Positions 1 through 11,884 of a stretch of 64,000 nucleotides of DNA are shown piece by piece (the stretch's first letter is position 1; each line of letters starts with the position of its first letter). Source of the stretch: Ursus arctos (lineage: Eukaryota > Chordata > Mammalia > Carnivora > Ursidae). Location of the stretch: assembly GCF_023065955.2 (NCBI RefSeq), contig NC_079873.1:10430566-10494565 (forward strand). Direction: 5' to 3'. The notes beneath the pieces were generated by a model. That model did no database searches, was not told where the DNA came from, and saw only the letters and a list, made by a program, of their open reading frames with translations. Made by a program: the position numbers and the translations under genes.

Positions 1-164
1 GACCTCTACATCGGAGAGAAGTGGTGTTTGTCCCACTGGGTCATTTTCAGTGGGGGCTAAAGGAGTTCGAGCAGGAGAGGACATCTGACTCATTTTAGGC
101 ATGTGCGTTGAAGTTCAGTTGGGTTAAAGACAGGACAGAAGAAAATAGAAAAAGGCAAAAAACC

Positions 165-462
165 AGGCAGTGTCTCTAAATGAGGACTTTAATGAACTGA
201 ACAGTATTAGTGACATCAAAACCAAGCCTTATATGAAATTATCATTTTAGGTCAAAAGAAAATCTTTCATGTTGGCAACAGTACATCTTGCTGACTTCAA
301 GTGGCCAACATATTATATCCAGCCCTGAGATGGACCCCCTGGGACTTTGGTGACATGCTTATTTCTCAGTATAAGAGAAATTTCCCTGAGAAAATGCACA
401 GAAGGAGTGATTCAGTGAATCTAAAAGGAAGGGGGTGAAGGCTGGGTGCCCTGCGCCCGGGC
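165..462 (-). terminator. GEMIN8: GEMIN8 3'UTR with candidate poly(A) signal
   Basis: Downstream of the TGA the minus strand has no AATAAA, but the common variant ATTAAA lies at 193-188. Beyond it (about 165-120) the minus strand is T-rich, as expected of a downstream element. Cleavage would fall near 165-178, giving a 3'UTR of about 290 nt. A longer 3'UTR running out of the window is possible. Confidence 0.5.
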
Positions 463-719
463 TCAGAACTTGAGCGGAATGACCGGCCAGTACTTGGGCT
501 GCTTCCTGTCACAGTGCTTGTCGAAGCTCAGCTGCACGGCGGCCTCCATGGCCTGGATCTTTGCGGCGCTGTCCCCATACAAGCGCTTCATCTCGGCCTG
601 GCGCCGCTCGCCAGGCCTCTCGGACGGGGGGTCCACCGAGCGCCGGGTGCTGTAGTACAGGTCGTGGTCGGCGTTCACGTAGTCATCCAGGCGCTGGGCG
701 TCCAGCTGCTGCTGCCGCC
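463..719 (-). CDS. GEMIN8: GEMIN8 last coding exon (residues 156-240)
   Basis: This exon encodes the conserved C-terminal domain of Gemin8, including [20 protein letters not shown] and the terminal WPVIPLKF, then a TGA stop at 465-463. The acceptor is TTCTTAG ending at 720, with the exon starting at 719. The first two bases (GG) complete an Arg codon begun by the C at 9815. The following [14 protein letters not shown] continues the helical segment of the upstream exon. An ATG at 678 lies inside the exon and is not the real start. The C-terminal half is the part the family uses for contact with other SMN-complex members, and it is essentially unbroken here. Identity is close to certain; the exact acceptor is well supported because it preserves the frame. 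Confidence 0.95.
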
Positions 720-3160
720 CTAAGAACGAACCGACATGGGGGTGGGGTGGGTGGTGAGCCTGAGGATGCGGCTGCCTGCTGCACCGCCAGGTTGGGCCCG
801 GCTGCGCCCGCCGAGACGTTTACTAGGTTCTAAGGCATCGCCCGCACACCATTACCTGCGTGCCTAGGAAAGGCACCGTTCACTTATCTGGGAGGCATAC
901 CCTGCTAGAACAAAAAGCAGCCAGGAATCATGTCACCCAGCACCATCAAACCTCTGTACTGAGCTCCAAATACAGCTCTCTCTCTTTCACTATGCGGCCT
1001 GCCCACAAGCCGCCCAGCTGGGAAGAGCTGGCGGAGCTCGCCCGGTTTCACACACTGTACCAGGCCAGCAGGAAAACGAAATGCTTCCTGCAAAGTCCAG
1101 GGTTGCAAGAAGTAGTACTTCTGCCCACAAATGAAGTGCTGGGGGAAAAAAGCCCCATGTTAGAGGTACCGATTTTAGGTAATCTGGAAAAGAGCAAGTG
1201 CTGGTATTTATAGAATTGCAGTGATGATCCCCGATCCTTCCACACGGCCAAAGCACAGAGCACACCAGGAAATGGAGTCAAATAATTCAACCCTTGCCCA
1301 AGGAAACAGGGCTGAGCCAGGGCAATTCTGCAATGGAAGGAAGACCTGACTTCTGAGCTTCCTGCTGTATTAACAGATCTGCAACGGTGCGCTGACTTCC
1401 TCACCATGGGATTTGTCTTTCCACTTCACAGCTTAGCGTAGGCTAAATTTCAAGGGATAGAGTTATCTGATTTTAACCCTACTAATTTAAATGGATTCTT
1501 GCAAAGCAAGAAATTCAGTATATTCTCCCCCGTATATTTTTTACTAAAACAAGTCCTAATATCAGAACTTCTATTCTTATGTATACAGAAATAACATAAA
1601 CGTATCAATAAAAGAACACTACATAAGGTAAAATTTAGCCAACTGACAGATTTTTGTAAGCGACTCTGTCGGGAAGAGAGATGGACAGCAGAATGCTGTA
1701 GCTACTGCTACAGAGAGAAACGCTACTGAATAAAGAGTGCAGATGGTCACAGGGGATAAAACAATGACCTAAGTCACCCTTTCCTTGTTAAAATAAAAAA
1801 AAAAGAAAAGCAGAAAGCTTAGTGTAGAAGGGAACCCAGAAGTGAGCAGCAAGATATGTCTGTGGCTAGGCAGTCCCGCTCCTAAGTCCGTTCTTCGAAC
1901 GCATCCCCTTGGAGTTGGGGGGAAGGAGTTGTGGACGCTTGGGAACACGACGAATGTGGACGGCCATTTCTGAGTTAGCCCACCCGCAGCTTATCTCTTA
2001 CACCAGGACGTCACCTACACATAGGCCAAATGACGTCAAGCAGTGTAACTGTTCCCTTATCCACAGAAGAGAGATGTAACTGATTCACTGTGAAATGCAG
2101 AACCGAACCAAAATACTGGTGTAATGTGCAGATGAACGGGAGGTCACTAAGCATTTGTTTCTCAGTTTTGGTCTTTTGGCCAAGTCTGAAACATGACGAT
2201 GTAAGTTATTCAGTTCTCCCGGGTGTTTAGATTGTATATCCCCACCCTTCAAAGACTACGCTTCTAAAAGTGTGGCATTTCCACATTAGCCAGGGATAGC
2301 AGTTCCCTGTGCCACCTATGGGAGCCTTGGGCTCATTTCATCGTAGGCCTGGAGGAAACAGTCCCGTGGGGGGCACTGCAGGGCGGGGGGTAGAGCCCGT
2401 GCATCTAGAAGACAGAGGTTCCCAGACCACAGTCCTTTTACTTTCACATTTGTCCCAAGACTATAATCAGCCTCGCCGACAGATCTAGTGACACAGCAGA
2501 TGTTCAACTTCCTGTCTAAATCTGAGTCTTTGCGTTTACAAGTTTTAATAAACACCGGATCCGCGCTATCTTAGCAAGTGTTGCTCTCTGCCGCCAGGAT
2601 ATGTGAATTTAACCTTCTTACTTTTGCATCTTTCTTTTTCTTTTCCTGATAATTTACCATGGTTCTGCTACTCTTCTGACCAAAACTATCTTACAGGTAG
2701 TAAGTAAATCAGTGTAACAATTCTACATCGAGATGTTTTCTCTTATGGTTGACATCTGTCGATGAAACACTGTTAATACGAGCCAAGTGCAGCCGCCAGT
2801 CAACGTAGCCAGTGCAGCTTTCCAAGTTCACACTTGGCACATGCTCATGGCTTACCATCACAGGGTTTCAGTTAATGAAGCTCATTCTGTGTAAGAATAA
2901 CAGAATAAAAGGCATAGCCCTCTGCTCTCAATTCTCTTCTTGTATCTCCTTCCTGTTCAGGTTTCCTTATGAAAATTTAAGATTTAACCCTTGTCCTCTC
3001 CCTGCCTCGAAAGAGGCTTGGAGCTTTCCTGGTTTCCAGTATGGTGAGTAGTTACCCTAAAACATGGACCTAAGGGGGCAGGAAGCCTGTCCCCTGCACT
3101 GACCAGCTAATGCTAAAACCCGCCTGTGGAAGTCATGCATGGGGAAGGGGCACCGTTGCC
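720..3160. other. GEMIN8 last intron, unassigned part
   Basis: Intronic sequence with no repeat I can name and no second gene. The short open frames at 860-1213 and 1048-1407 are low-information and lie opposite each other. Confidence 0.5.
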
Positions 3161-3164
3161 TTCA

Positions 3165-3250
3165 CCATCCCCCACCGTCCCCAGCCCCAGGAGGACACGA
3201 TGCCTGACACTAAGCAGGTGCTCAGGAAATGACTGCTGAGAGAAAGCCTG
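3165..3250 (+). repeat. L2/MIR 3'-end fragment
   Basis: The text CTAAGCAGGTGCTCAGGAAATG resembles the conserved CORE/L2 ending (…AGGTGCTCAATAAATG). It is short and decayed. Confidence 0.45.
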
Positions 3251-3980
3251 GACAGAGGCCATACATTTTTTGTGAACAGCTGTTTCTTCCAGATGTTGTT
3301 AAAGAAAAATGATGACAACTCAGGGATAGAGAAACAGATGCTCAAATCTCAAAAGGTGCTGGGCAGAGCTCCCCTCCCGTGGGTTCCTCAGAGCCTCCAC
3401 AGCACAGAGGCTGGGGGAGACGGGGGCACCAATGAGATCAGGTCTGATCTTGTTCCTTTACATCTGAGTCACTGTGCCTCTACTTAAACAATTAAAAAAA
3501 AGTCCTAAGACTAGACTACAAATTTGAGAACCAGTCAGCTTAAAACCAAATGGCCTAGACTGGCTGGACCCTGGAAGCTACAGCTAGCATCTGAAAGTAC
3601 TTTGGCTTATACTGACTTAGGGGACCAAGCAAATCTTAGAACAGAATATATTCATTTGAAGGCATCACTTACTCCATTTTCTATTTATTGCTTCTTTCCT
3701 CCCAATGAAGGAAAGGATTCTCAATCACTAGTTTTTCTTCCTGTCAAAACAAGGCTCGGGCTCAACCAGATGGAGAATCACGTGACAGAAGCAGAGAAGC
3801 AGAACATCGCACTTCACACAGAACAGGTGCCATGCATGGAGAAGCGGATCGTTTTTTACTGAAAACAGCTGTGGGACTCAATGTTACCCAGTGCTTTTTT
3901 TCTTATAGGCTATTCAGTCATGAGAACTTGTTTTAATACAAATCAGAATATATTTTTAGATTCCAGATTTAATACAGGGC

Positions 3981-4408
3981 TGGAGTGGGTTGAATAGTGT
4001 CCCCCGCAAATTCACATCTATATGGAACCTCAGAATAGACCTTTTTTAGAAATAGTGTCTTTGTAGATATAATTAAGGACCAAGATGGGATCATACTGGA
4101 TTAGTGTAGACCCCAAACCCAATGAGCGTGTCCTTATGAGAGACAGAAAAGGACATACAGAGACACGGGGGGGGGGGGGGACCGTGTAAACAATGAGGCA
4201 GGATTGGAACTATGTCCACACAAGCCAGTGAACACCAGGAGCCACCAGAGGCTGGAAGAAGCAAAGTCCCAGAACTTTTGGAGGGAGTAGGTCCTGCTAA
4301 CACCTTGATTTCAGACTTCTGGCTTCCACAACTGTGAGAATAAATTCTGTTGTTTTGAGCCACCAATGTATGGTCATTTGCTACAGCAGCCCTAGGAAAG
4401 TAATATAA
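3981..4408 (+). mobile_element. MLT1-type (ERVL-MaLR) solo LTR, sense
   Basis: It opens with GGGTTGAATAGTGTCCCCC and ends with CAGCCCTAGGAAAGTAATA, the recognisable ends of MLT1-like LTRs. Internally it carries GTGAGAATAAATTCTG, the LTR poly(A) signal region. A G14 run at 4167-4180 interrupts the middle. No internal retroviral sequence adjoins it. Confidence 0.8.
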
Positions 4409-7185
4409 AGGTTAATATGCATATAGGGTTAAAACAAGAGAACAGCAACATCCTATTAAGGAGAAACGCTACTGGATCCCATCTGGGTTCAGAATATATA
4501 ACCTTGATACCTTCCCCCTCAATCTATAAATTTACATGATGCTACTACCAATGTGGACTTACAGTCTACAAAGGAAAACAAAATCATGAGTGACTTGGAT
4601 TTTAGAAGACCTGAATAGCAGGAAAACATTCACTCAGTATTCCACAGATAATTAGCCCAAAGGCAGAACATTTTGGAAGACAAAGCACTAAGACAAATGA
4701 GAGCTGAAGAACGTTATTTTTTCTCATTTTTCTAGGATTAGCATGTCTTTCTGATTGTATTCTCTGCTATGTTGTCAGAATTAATGATTTCAGCACAACT
4801 GAGCAAAAGCACAGGCTTGATTTATATCACGAGTGACTCATTTCTGGCTTGTCAGCAACACACCCGGAACACAGGTGCTTGCCAGCAGACCTGGAGCCAT
4901 TTCTGCTGGGCCTTCAGCCTCACCTCACAGCCCTCTCTCGCTGACAAATGAAGTCAGTGGATAATTACCACTTTCACTTTTAGAATACAAGTGCATTTCC
5001 ATCCCGCCCTTCCACTTTTCTATGGACTTCTATATGCATCTTCCCACTGACTGGCTTGACGTTCTTCAAGCATCTGAACTAGACGAGACAAACACACACC
5101 GCAGAACTGGACGCCACGCTTTAATCCCATCGGCTAAACCACAGCGGCTCACTCAGTACTGGGCTGTACGTTTCATTATATCCTCCAGGCTTCCCACAGA
5201 GGGTGGACTGGGGCAAACCGGATTGGGTTCCAGCTGACTGACTGAAGGTTTGGTAATGAAAACTGGTCTAAATCTTCCAGCTTCGGTGGACACAACACGA
5301 TGGAGCAGATGTCTCCCATCAAATGTCTAAAAGCACATCTAGGCCCTGTGGTAAGAAGAGCACTCTGAGTGCTAAGTGGGGAGTGGACTTACTCCCTTTC
5401 TTTCTCTCTTGATCCCAATTGACCCCATCCCTCAAAGCCTAGAGCACACTCCATTTTCCACCACTACCCTGTGAAACTTCTCTGATGGCTGAGTTCACTG
5501 GCTCCACCCATCGCTGCCAAAGTATCCATGGACCAGGCCATAGATGGGTCTTCTAGGTATCAGTTTTAATTTATTTTGTCTCCTCTTCCCAACTGGGTTT
5601 AAGCTCTTTGTGAATATGTCTCTGTTTTGACCCAACGGTTACCCCCAAAACACAGGGGATAATATCTGATTGGCTCAAGCCTGAGACAGTGGTGGCGTTC
5701 ATTTCAGAAGGCCTTCTTCTCCGCTGGGAATGATAACTTTCACTCATCTCCCTTCTAAGTATTAGGACTATCATCTTGCAGTCTCAACTGATGGTTATTT
5801 GGGACTAAAACATGATACTTTCCTTAATCTAACAATAAACATTTTTTCCTAAGAAATAACTGAAAACACAGCTGACCTTTAAAACTCACAACTGTCTACT
5901 TTCCCATAAGTAATGTTACCAGCGAAGTTTTGAATAACGGAAATATCTCATTAGGAAATGACATATAACATAATCAAAACATGTCTGTTCCCACCACACA
6001 GGAGGAGTTCTTTATTTATCCTACTTAATTTTTTTATCATTAAAATATGTTAGAGATTATCTGGAAGAGCAATAATCACAAACAAGAACATGCTGTCCAG
6101 TATGAAGGATTTTATTCTAAGAAAATATTAAAGAAGACTCAGATGATGATGACTTATGTAACATATATATTCCCGTGGAAGTGAATAATACTGAAACTAA
6201 AATCCAGTTTAGCTATGTTTTCCCTGCTAGTGATATTCCATAAAATTCTGTGTTCTCTAGATGATCCATATCCAAAGTTGAATTTGCCTTATTGAATAAG
6301 TAGCTTCCAGTGGTTCAAAGAGCAAAACAAAACAACTTTAACCAAGAAGTCACGTTACTCAGGTCCCTAATCACTACTACAATATATCCCAGCTGTGTAT
6401 GTAGCGAAACTTCCATGAACATTTCTAGTGAAGGTAATGGGTTGGAAAGCACCATGGGCATTCACACTGCTTACATCTGAGTTCCATCCTTCAGTACTGC
6501 TCGAAGGAACAGTCTGGAGCTGTATTCATCCTATATGCCACCAAAAGTGCTGGTGCAAAAAATAATGCCCATTGTTTTTGGTGGTATAGGGTCAGGCCCC
6601 GGCAGCTTCTAAATCTTTAGCAGTCAGATTAGACTCTGACACCACAGCAGGTTCTCGCCCTTGCCAGACAATCTCCACATCTCCCAAAGACCCGATAATA
6701 TTTTCAGGGCAGACCGCAGGACACAAAAGCATCGTGGAGACCCTATGACAAGCAGTTTTCAATTACGCTACAACTACACATTTACAAAGCACGAAGAAGC
6801 AGAAGCTCAATGTAGTGTTGTTATTAGTAATAGGGAAGTGGGTTCATTTTTCTCTGTATTTTACTATGTTGTTCCATCAGGCAAGAATGTCCTTGAAATG
6901 GACTAAAAGTTGTGTTAATAACTACTTGGATGAAACTGTGTTAATCACTAAATTAGATCGACACCAAAACTTTAATTCTTTTGCCTTTTAAATATTCTAA
7001 GTCAATTTAAGAATTTGAAAAGTGCAGAGCGGAAATGGCTTTTTTTTGAAGCCACAGAGTATCTTTATTAAAAATATGCACAATCTCAATCAAGCACTAA
7101 TTAACACAGACAGCATCCGAGTAAAATCAGGATATGGTTAGTAATCCACACTAATGGATGACTTATTAGCAACTAACCAAAACAA
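4409..7185. other. GEMIN8 last intron, unassigned part
   Basis: AT-rich intronic DNA without an identifiable repeat, RNA gene or coding exon. Confidence 0.5.
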
Positions 7186-7187
7186 CT

Positions 7188-7372
7188 AACATTTCTTGGG
7201 CACTGACTTCGTACCAAGCATGGTTCTCTAACTTATCTTTTATTATCTCACGGAATTGTCATAATTACCACTCCGTTAATTAGGACCCCCTTGCACAGGT
7301 GAGGTGACTGCGGCACAGACTGATCAGGGTAGGTGACCCACAAACTCAGAACCTCTGGCTGAGAAGTGGTGG
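7188..7372 (-). repeat. MIR SINE fragment, antisense
   Basis: ACATTTCTTGGGCACTGACT, then TTATTATCTCACGGAATTGTC, then CAGGTGAGGTGACTGCGGCAC follow the order of an inverted MIR, with strong decay. Confidence 0.65.
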
Positions 7373-7640
7373 AGGCGGGCGGGGCTCTGTAATGTGAGGG
7401 GATCCGCCACAGCTCGCTCGGTGTAATGTTACGAAAAATAACGTATATACTGAAGAATGAGCTTAAAGATGAAGGCTGTATGGGTTTTCACAAAATTCCC
7501 TTTTTTATTGGTTTGCTGTCTGGACCGTGGTAAAACAAGTATGTATCAGTATCTTCAAAGGGATGGCAAGACCTGTGCAGTTCACCTCAGGTCGCACTCA
7601 CAGACTGCATTTTGGGAACAAAGAAAATTCTCACAGGGGA

Positions 7641-8060
7641 TTGCATTAGTTTCCTAGGGCTGCTGTAACAAAGCACCACAAACTGGGTGGCTTAGCGTTA
7701 ACAGAAATTTCTCGTCTCACAGGTCTGGAGGCCAGAAGTCTGAGATCAAGGTGTGGGCAGGGCTGTGCCCCCTCTGAAGACACTAGAGAAGATCTGGTCC
7801 AGGCCTCTCTCCTAGCTTCCAGTGGCAGAACTCCAGCCTTCACATGGCCTTCTCCTTGGGTGCATGGCTATCTGTGTGTGCAAGTGTTTCCTTTTATAAG
7901 GACACTAGTCATACTGGATCAGGGACCCCCCAAGGACCTCATTTTAACTTGATTACCTCTGTAAAGACTCTGTGTCCATACAAGGTCACATCCTGAGGCT
8001 GGGGGAGGGGGAGGTTAGGACTCCCAACATATCTTTTTTTTAGGGAACAAAATTCAACCA
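7641..8060 (-). mobile_element. MLT1-type solo LTR, antisense
   Basis: It starts TTAGTTTCCTAGGGCTGCTG, continues through TATAAGGACACTAGTCATAC and ends AGGGAACAAAATTCAACC, a full antisense MaLR/MLT1-like LTR lying in the GEMIN8 intron in the same orientation as the gene. Confidence 0.8.
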
Positions 8061-9395
8061 CAACAGCGATGATAACAGTGCAGTTTGGAGCCTTGAAGTC
8101 AACTCAGCAGATTTGGGAATAATATAAAACAAAATACGAAGGTCATCAAGTTTATAAAGCATTCAAAGCCTAACTCATTTGTAAAATGTCCCACATAAGC
8201 ATAACAAGTTTAGCACTTTATGGGATATTTGAAAACCTCCCAGTTTGAGGCTCATAATTAATCCTGAAATCATTCATTCACTCAAAACTGTATTCAGTGC
8301 CAGGCACGACTTAGCAGGTAATTTCTATTTTTTTTTTTTTTTAAACTTACCTAGAATTCTACCTGAGCAAGGCAAGAGGAGGAACAGGGATGGTTCTTAG
8401 CCATATCTGTAACTGAACTGCTGACGTTGGAAAGACACATTTCGTTACTTCATTTTCATTATCTTCACATCCATTTTTTATTGAACAACTATATATTGTT
8501 TATTTTAAATTAGCAGATAATTCAAAATGGTCTTTTGGGTGACTGGGGTCTGCTTCCATCCCTAATCAGAACTGCTATCATAAAAGTATCAATCTCTGGT
8601 GGGAAAAACAAGTTATTCTACCCTCTGCTAAGGACAACAGAAAGAAACCCCACATCCATCATATTTTTTAAAAGCTATAAAAAATGGCATTCCAACCAAA
8701 CGTGGACATGCTTGAACACCTCCTCTCCTTCATCATTGTATACTTTTAAGACACTGAAGGGCATGATACTTTATACAAAGCCCACCGCTCAGTTCCTGAC
8801 ACCCCGTGGGGATCGATAAGCCCATCATCAGGAAAACAGATCAGTCAAAGATGGAACCACAACTTGCCCATCCCCAGACTTCCATGTTTCTGTTTATCTT
8901 GTTTGTTCCTATTTATTAAAAAATTCTAGGTAAAATATCATATAATTAGAATTCAATAAAAACAATATTGAGACTAGATATTGGTTATAACAAGAGCGTT
9001 TGTGTAACTGAGACACTTCAAATGTAAACAGTCTGGTAAATTTTCATAGTAAGGAGAGCACAACAAGCAGTTGCAGTTCTTTGTGGCAACATGGTAAGAA
9101 ATTAAAAAAAGGAAATTCCTGCTTTGCCACGGAAGAGAGAAGAGCATTACTGCGCTTCTCTAACGCTAAGAGTGGACTGCTTCGACATGTGATTAAACCA
9201 GAAAGGTTTGAGTCCTAGACATTTTGCGACTGTTTGGGTTCACACTGACCTCTACTCTGAACACCGCTTAAAAATTAAGACCTGGTAGCTCACTAGCACC
9301 AGGGAAGTCTCAGAACTGTGTACCAGTGAGGTGACAGCAGTATTTTAAAAACCTAGCAGTCTCAGGGACAAAACCTAATCCCTAAGTTTGTGCTA
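8061..9395. other. GEMIN8 last intron, unassigned part
   Basis: No recognisable feature apart from a T run near 8327-8342. Confidence 0.5.
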
Positions 9396-9399
9396 GAGG

Positions 9400-9625
9400 A
9401 AGCGGAACAGGAATTGGGAGTCAGACAGACCTTGATTTGAATCCCAACAGCTCATTACTAGCCTGTACTATGGAGTATGTCAGTCAACCTTCTGAAGGGT
9501 CGCCTGCCTCATCTGTGAAATGGGTGGAATACCCTCGAGGGGCTGGGGTGTAGATTAGGGAACACGAGCACACCCACGTGTACATACGCCCCCATCTGCC
9601 TCTGATACTCAGTAGATGGCAGGGG
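9400..9625 (+). repeat. MIR SINE, sense
   Basis: GGGAGTCAGACAGACCTTG, then ATCTGTGAAATGGGTGGAAT, then ATACTCAGTAGATGGCAG match the MIR order (exact ends unclear). It lies just beyond the donor of GEMIN8 exon 3. Confidence 0.65.
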
Positions 9626-9814
9626 TACCACTGGGACAAGCTTTGTTCTAGAGCTAAAAAAAGTTCTGTATTAAAATGCCTCTGGAAACTGATAGAGCTG
9701 AGGTGGGACTGGATGTAGAATGGCAGGAAGTTAAAAAATAACTCGAGGGAAGAAGATAATGCAAAAGGCAAGGCAAGGCAGCACGGCGGGGGGGGGGGGC
9801 AGGCGCACACTCAC

Positions 9815-10268
9815 GTCGCTCTTCCCTGTGCCTCTCGGTCTGGGCGAAGTACTGGCGCAGCTCCTCGGTGATCTCCATGTTGCTCAGGTCGCACTCCACG
9901 CCCCCGTCTGACTCGGACTCCGCCTCCTCCTCGGTGGGCCGAGCTCGGCGTTCTCTCGGGCGCCGTTCTCCTGGGCGGGCTGGTGGATGCTGCCCAGACC
10001 TTCTGGAATGTGAAGACCCGCAGTGCGAGTCCGTGGAAGCCAGGAGATGGTCACGAGAGGGCCGAGGAGATTTGGCCTTGTTAGTGTAAGAGCTTTGGGG
10101 AAGAGCTGCAGGAGGGAAGGACCACGGGCAACTGAAATACGATTCCACGGCCTTCCTGTAGGCACTATGGTGGCTTCGCATCCAGGCCATCGCCTGATGA
10201 TAATGTCGCCAGTATCTTGCATATACGGGATGAAAAGACCACGGCTCAGTAGCTTTCCAGGATGCCAC
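9815..10268 (-). CDS. GEMIN8: GEMIN8 main coding exon (residues 5-156)
   Basis: The exon encodes the N-terminal signature [18 protein letters not shown] (residues 17-34), a variable middle, an acidic stretch (EEEAESESD, residues 117-125) and the conserved [18 protein letters not shown] (128-145), ending in HREER. It begins with GTG directly after a TTTATTCTGTAG acceptor, so that GTG is an internal Val codon and not a start. The donor is C/GTGAGT at 9815/9814. Residues 95-115 are Pro/Arg-rich ([18 protein letters not shown]) and GC-rich. From memory this central linker differs most from the human protein, while both flanks match it well. A G12 tract (plus strand 9788-9799) lies about 15 nt into the downstream intron. 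Confidence 0.95.
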
Positions 10269-10319
10269 CTACAGAATAAAGGGAGGTGGAGGCTGGACAC
10301 CACATAGTTCTGCAAGAGA

Positions 10320-10460
10320 ACCCTCAAATATTTAATTGACTACACAACATGTATCGAGCGAGTATCTACTAAATACCTACTTTACATCAGGACGCTACTA
10401 CTGGGCCGAAGAGGACACAGGACGGGTCCATGCCCACAATGGACACCAAGTACATGTGCA
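10320..10460. repeat. L2-like fragment in GEMIN8 intron 2
   Basis: GAGCGAGTATCTACTAAATACC followed by a 'graded' GGACACAGGACGG stretch resembles a decayed L2 3' region. Orientation is uncertain. Confidence 0.35.
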
Positions 10461-10848
10461 TGAGGTATGCACAGGACTTAGTTTAAGGTTATGGCCAGGA
10501 TAAAGTGGGACAGAGGCTAATTATGATCATTTTTAGATAAGATGTTGGGAGAGATACAGACGTCAACCATCTTGGCCCTCTCTACCCACTGTAACTAAGC
10601 GACTAGTTCCAAGAACCACATGGACTAATGTTCTCTGGATCCTCCCTTGATACCTGCTGTTACATCTGCTGGTCTGGCCCACTCCTCAGTGTCTGGACAA
10701 AAGCTGTCTAGCAACCTACGCAAAGGTGCTTTTACTTTTAGCTTTTGGATGTATTTGCTTCTTTGGTCTTTTCCATCATGGAATGAGATACTAAGACTCT
10801 AAAGGCTAAAATTTACCCTTTTCTCATGACTTAAGAAGAAAATCTTAC

Positions 10849-10893
10849 CTGTGCTGCCATCTCTGGTTGTGGAAGTCCAGATGGGCACTGAAA
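10849..10893 (-). CDS. GEMIN8: GEMIN8 start-codon exon, four coding residues (MAAQ)
   Basis: The minus strand reads a pyrimidine tract and CTAG, then a short leader, then GAGATGGCAGCACAG followed by GTAAGA. The ATG at 10860-10858 has a strong context (G at -3, G at +4). Only 12 coding bases (Met-Ala-Ala-Gln) precede the donor, in phase 0, which fits the phase-0 GTG that opens the next exon. A second AG six bases downstream gives an alternative exon start at 10887. The coding bases are 10849-10860 and the rest is 5'UTR. The exon is too short for ORF calling and is inferred from splice signals plus the expected MAA-type N-terminus of the family. Confidence 0.85.
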
Positions 10894-11780
10894 CTAGGAA
10901 AGAACAACCACAGTGCAAACATCTGGTCAGTACACGTGGGTGATATTTGTGGCTACTTCACGGTTTACAAAGCAGGTCCTCAGAGGTTGCCTCTTGCAGG
11001 TACCAGGCCTGATCTCCACGCAACATACGCTAGAGGGCCCTGGCGCCGGGGGAGGGATCCCCTTAGGTATGATTAAGTGGCTCAAAGGACACTGCATTTT
11101 TCAAATATTTGTTTACCTTTTGGAAGTAGAGACTGGAAAGAACCATACAGTTAGTAACTAGTACCTGTATAAAAACTATTAATATAGAACATGAACTGAA
11201 AATATACAACTATTACTTAATTTACTAATCCTTAACTCATGCCGATGCCTATTGAAATTAACCCTAGCTGTCCCCACGGCATGAACAGAATACACCTTGC
11301 CAACTCACTGGAAACCATTGTTGGATCTTGCCTCAGCTCTGGGACTTGGAGAAGTCTCTCCAAATAAGATCTCTCTCCAGTCTGGGTTGTACCCTGGGCT
11401 TTAAGCCCCCAGATGAGCCTTGTTTTGGTTATAGTAAGCATCTCTCAGCCAGCGTGTGACACCACACTCTCCCTGCCTAAACACTCTGCATCTTTGCAGG
11501 AGAAACTGTTCCGTGGAGACTCTCCAGCAAGTGCCTGCGTAGAACACCTTTGCTCGACAGCCTTGCTTGGCCGGGATTTACTCCTTTTGCCTCTACCTAC
11601 CTGCTTGTGATGTGTTGTTATGGCCAAAGATACCTAAAGGTAGTTTAATCTGCAACTGTACCTTCTATGAACTATTTAAAGTAATTTTATTTTTTCTCCT
11701 TCCTGTTCAGAGTTCAGAGCTACTAAAATGCCAGCGTACATCAGAACGTACTTAAGAAAAAACAAACTAAACAAAGTATC
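10894..11780. other. GEMIN8 intron 1, unassigned part
   Basis: Unique-looking intronic sequence; nothing else recognised. Confidence 0.45.
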
Positions 11781-11782
11781 CT

Positions 11783-11881
11783 GGGGCATCTGGCTGGCTC
11801 AGTCGGCAGAGCACGCAACTCTGGATCTCAGGGTCATGAGTTCAAACTCCACATTTGGTGTAGAGATTACTTAAAAAAAAT
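11783..11881 (+). mobile_element. Can-SINE, short old type, sense
   Basis: GGGGCATCTGGCTGGCTCAG head, tRNA-like GGTCATGAGTTCAAACTCC, and GATTACTTAAAAAAAA tail. It lacks the CT-rich body of the younger copies. Confidence 0.85.
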
Positions 11882-11884
11882 GAT

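Noticed and set aside
463..678. 71-residue frame at 463-678 as a separate small gene
   Set aside because: It is the interior of the last GEMIN8 coding exon; the frame continues upstream to the acceptor at 720.
10266..10268. GTG at 10268 as a GEMIN8 start codon
   Set aside because: It follows directly on a TTTATTCTGTAG acceptor and an upstream exon supplies ATGGCAGCACAG in the right phase; GTG is an internal Val codon.
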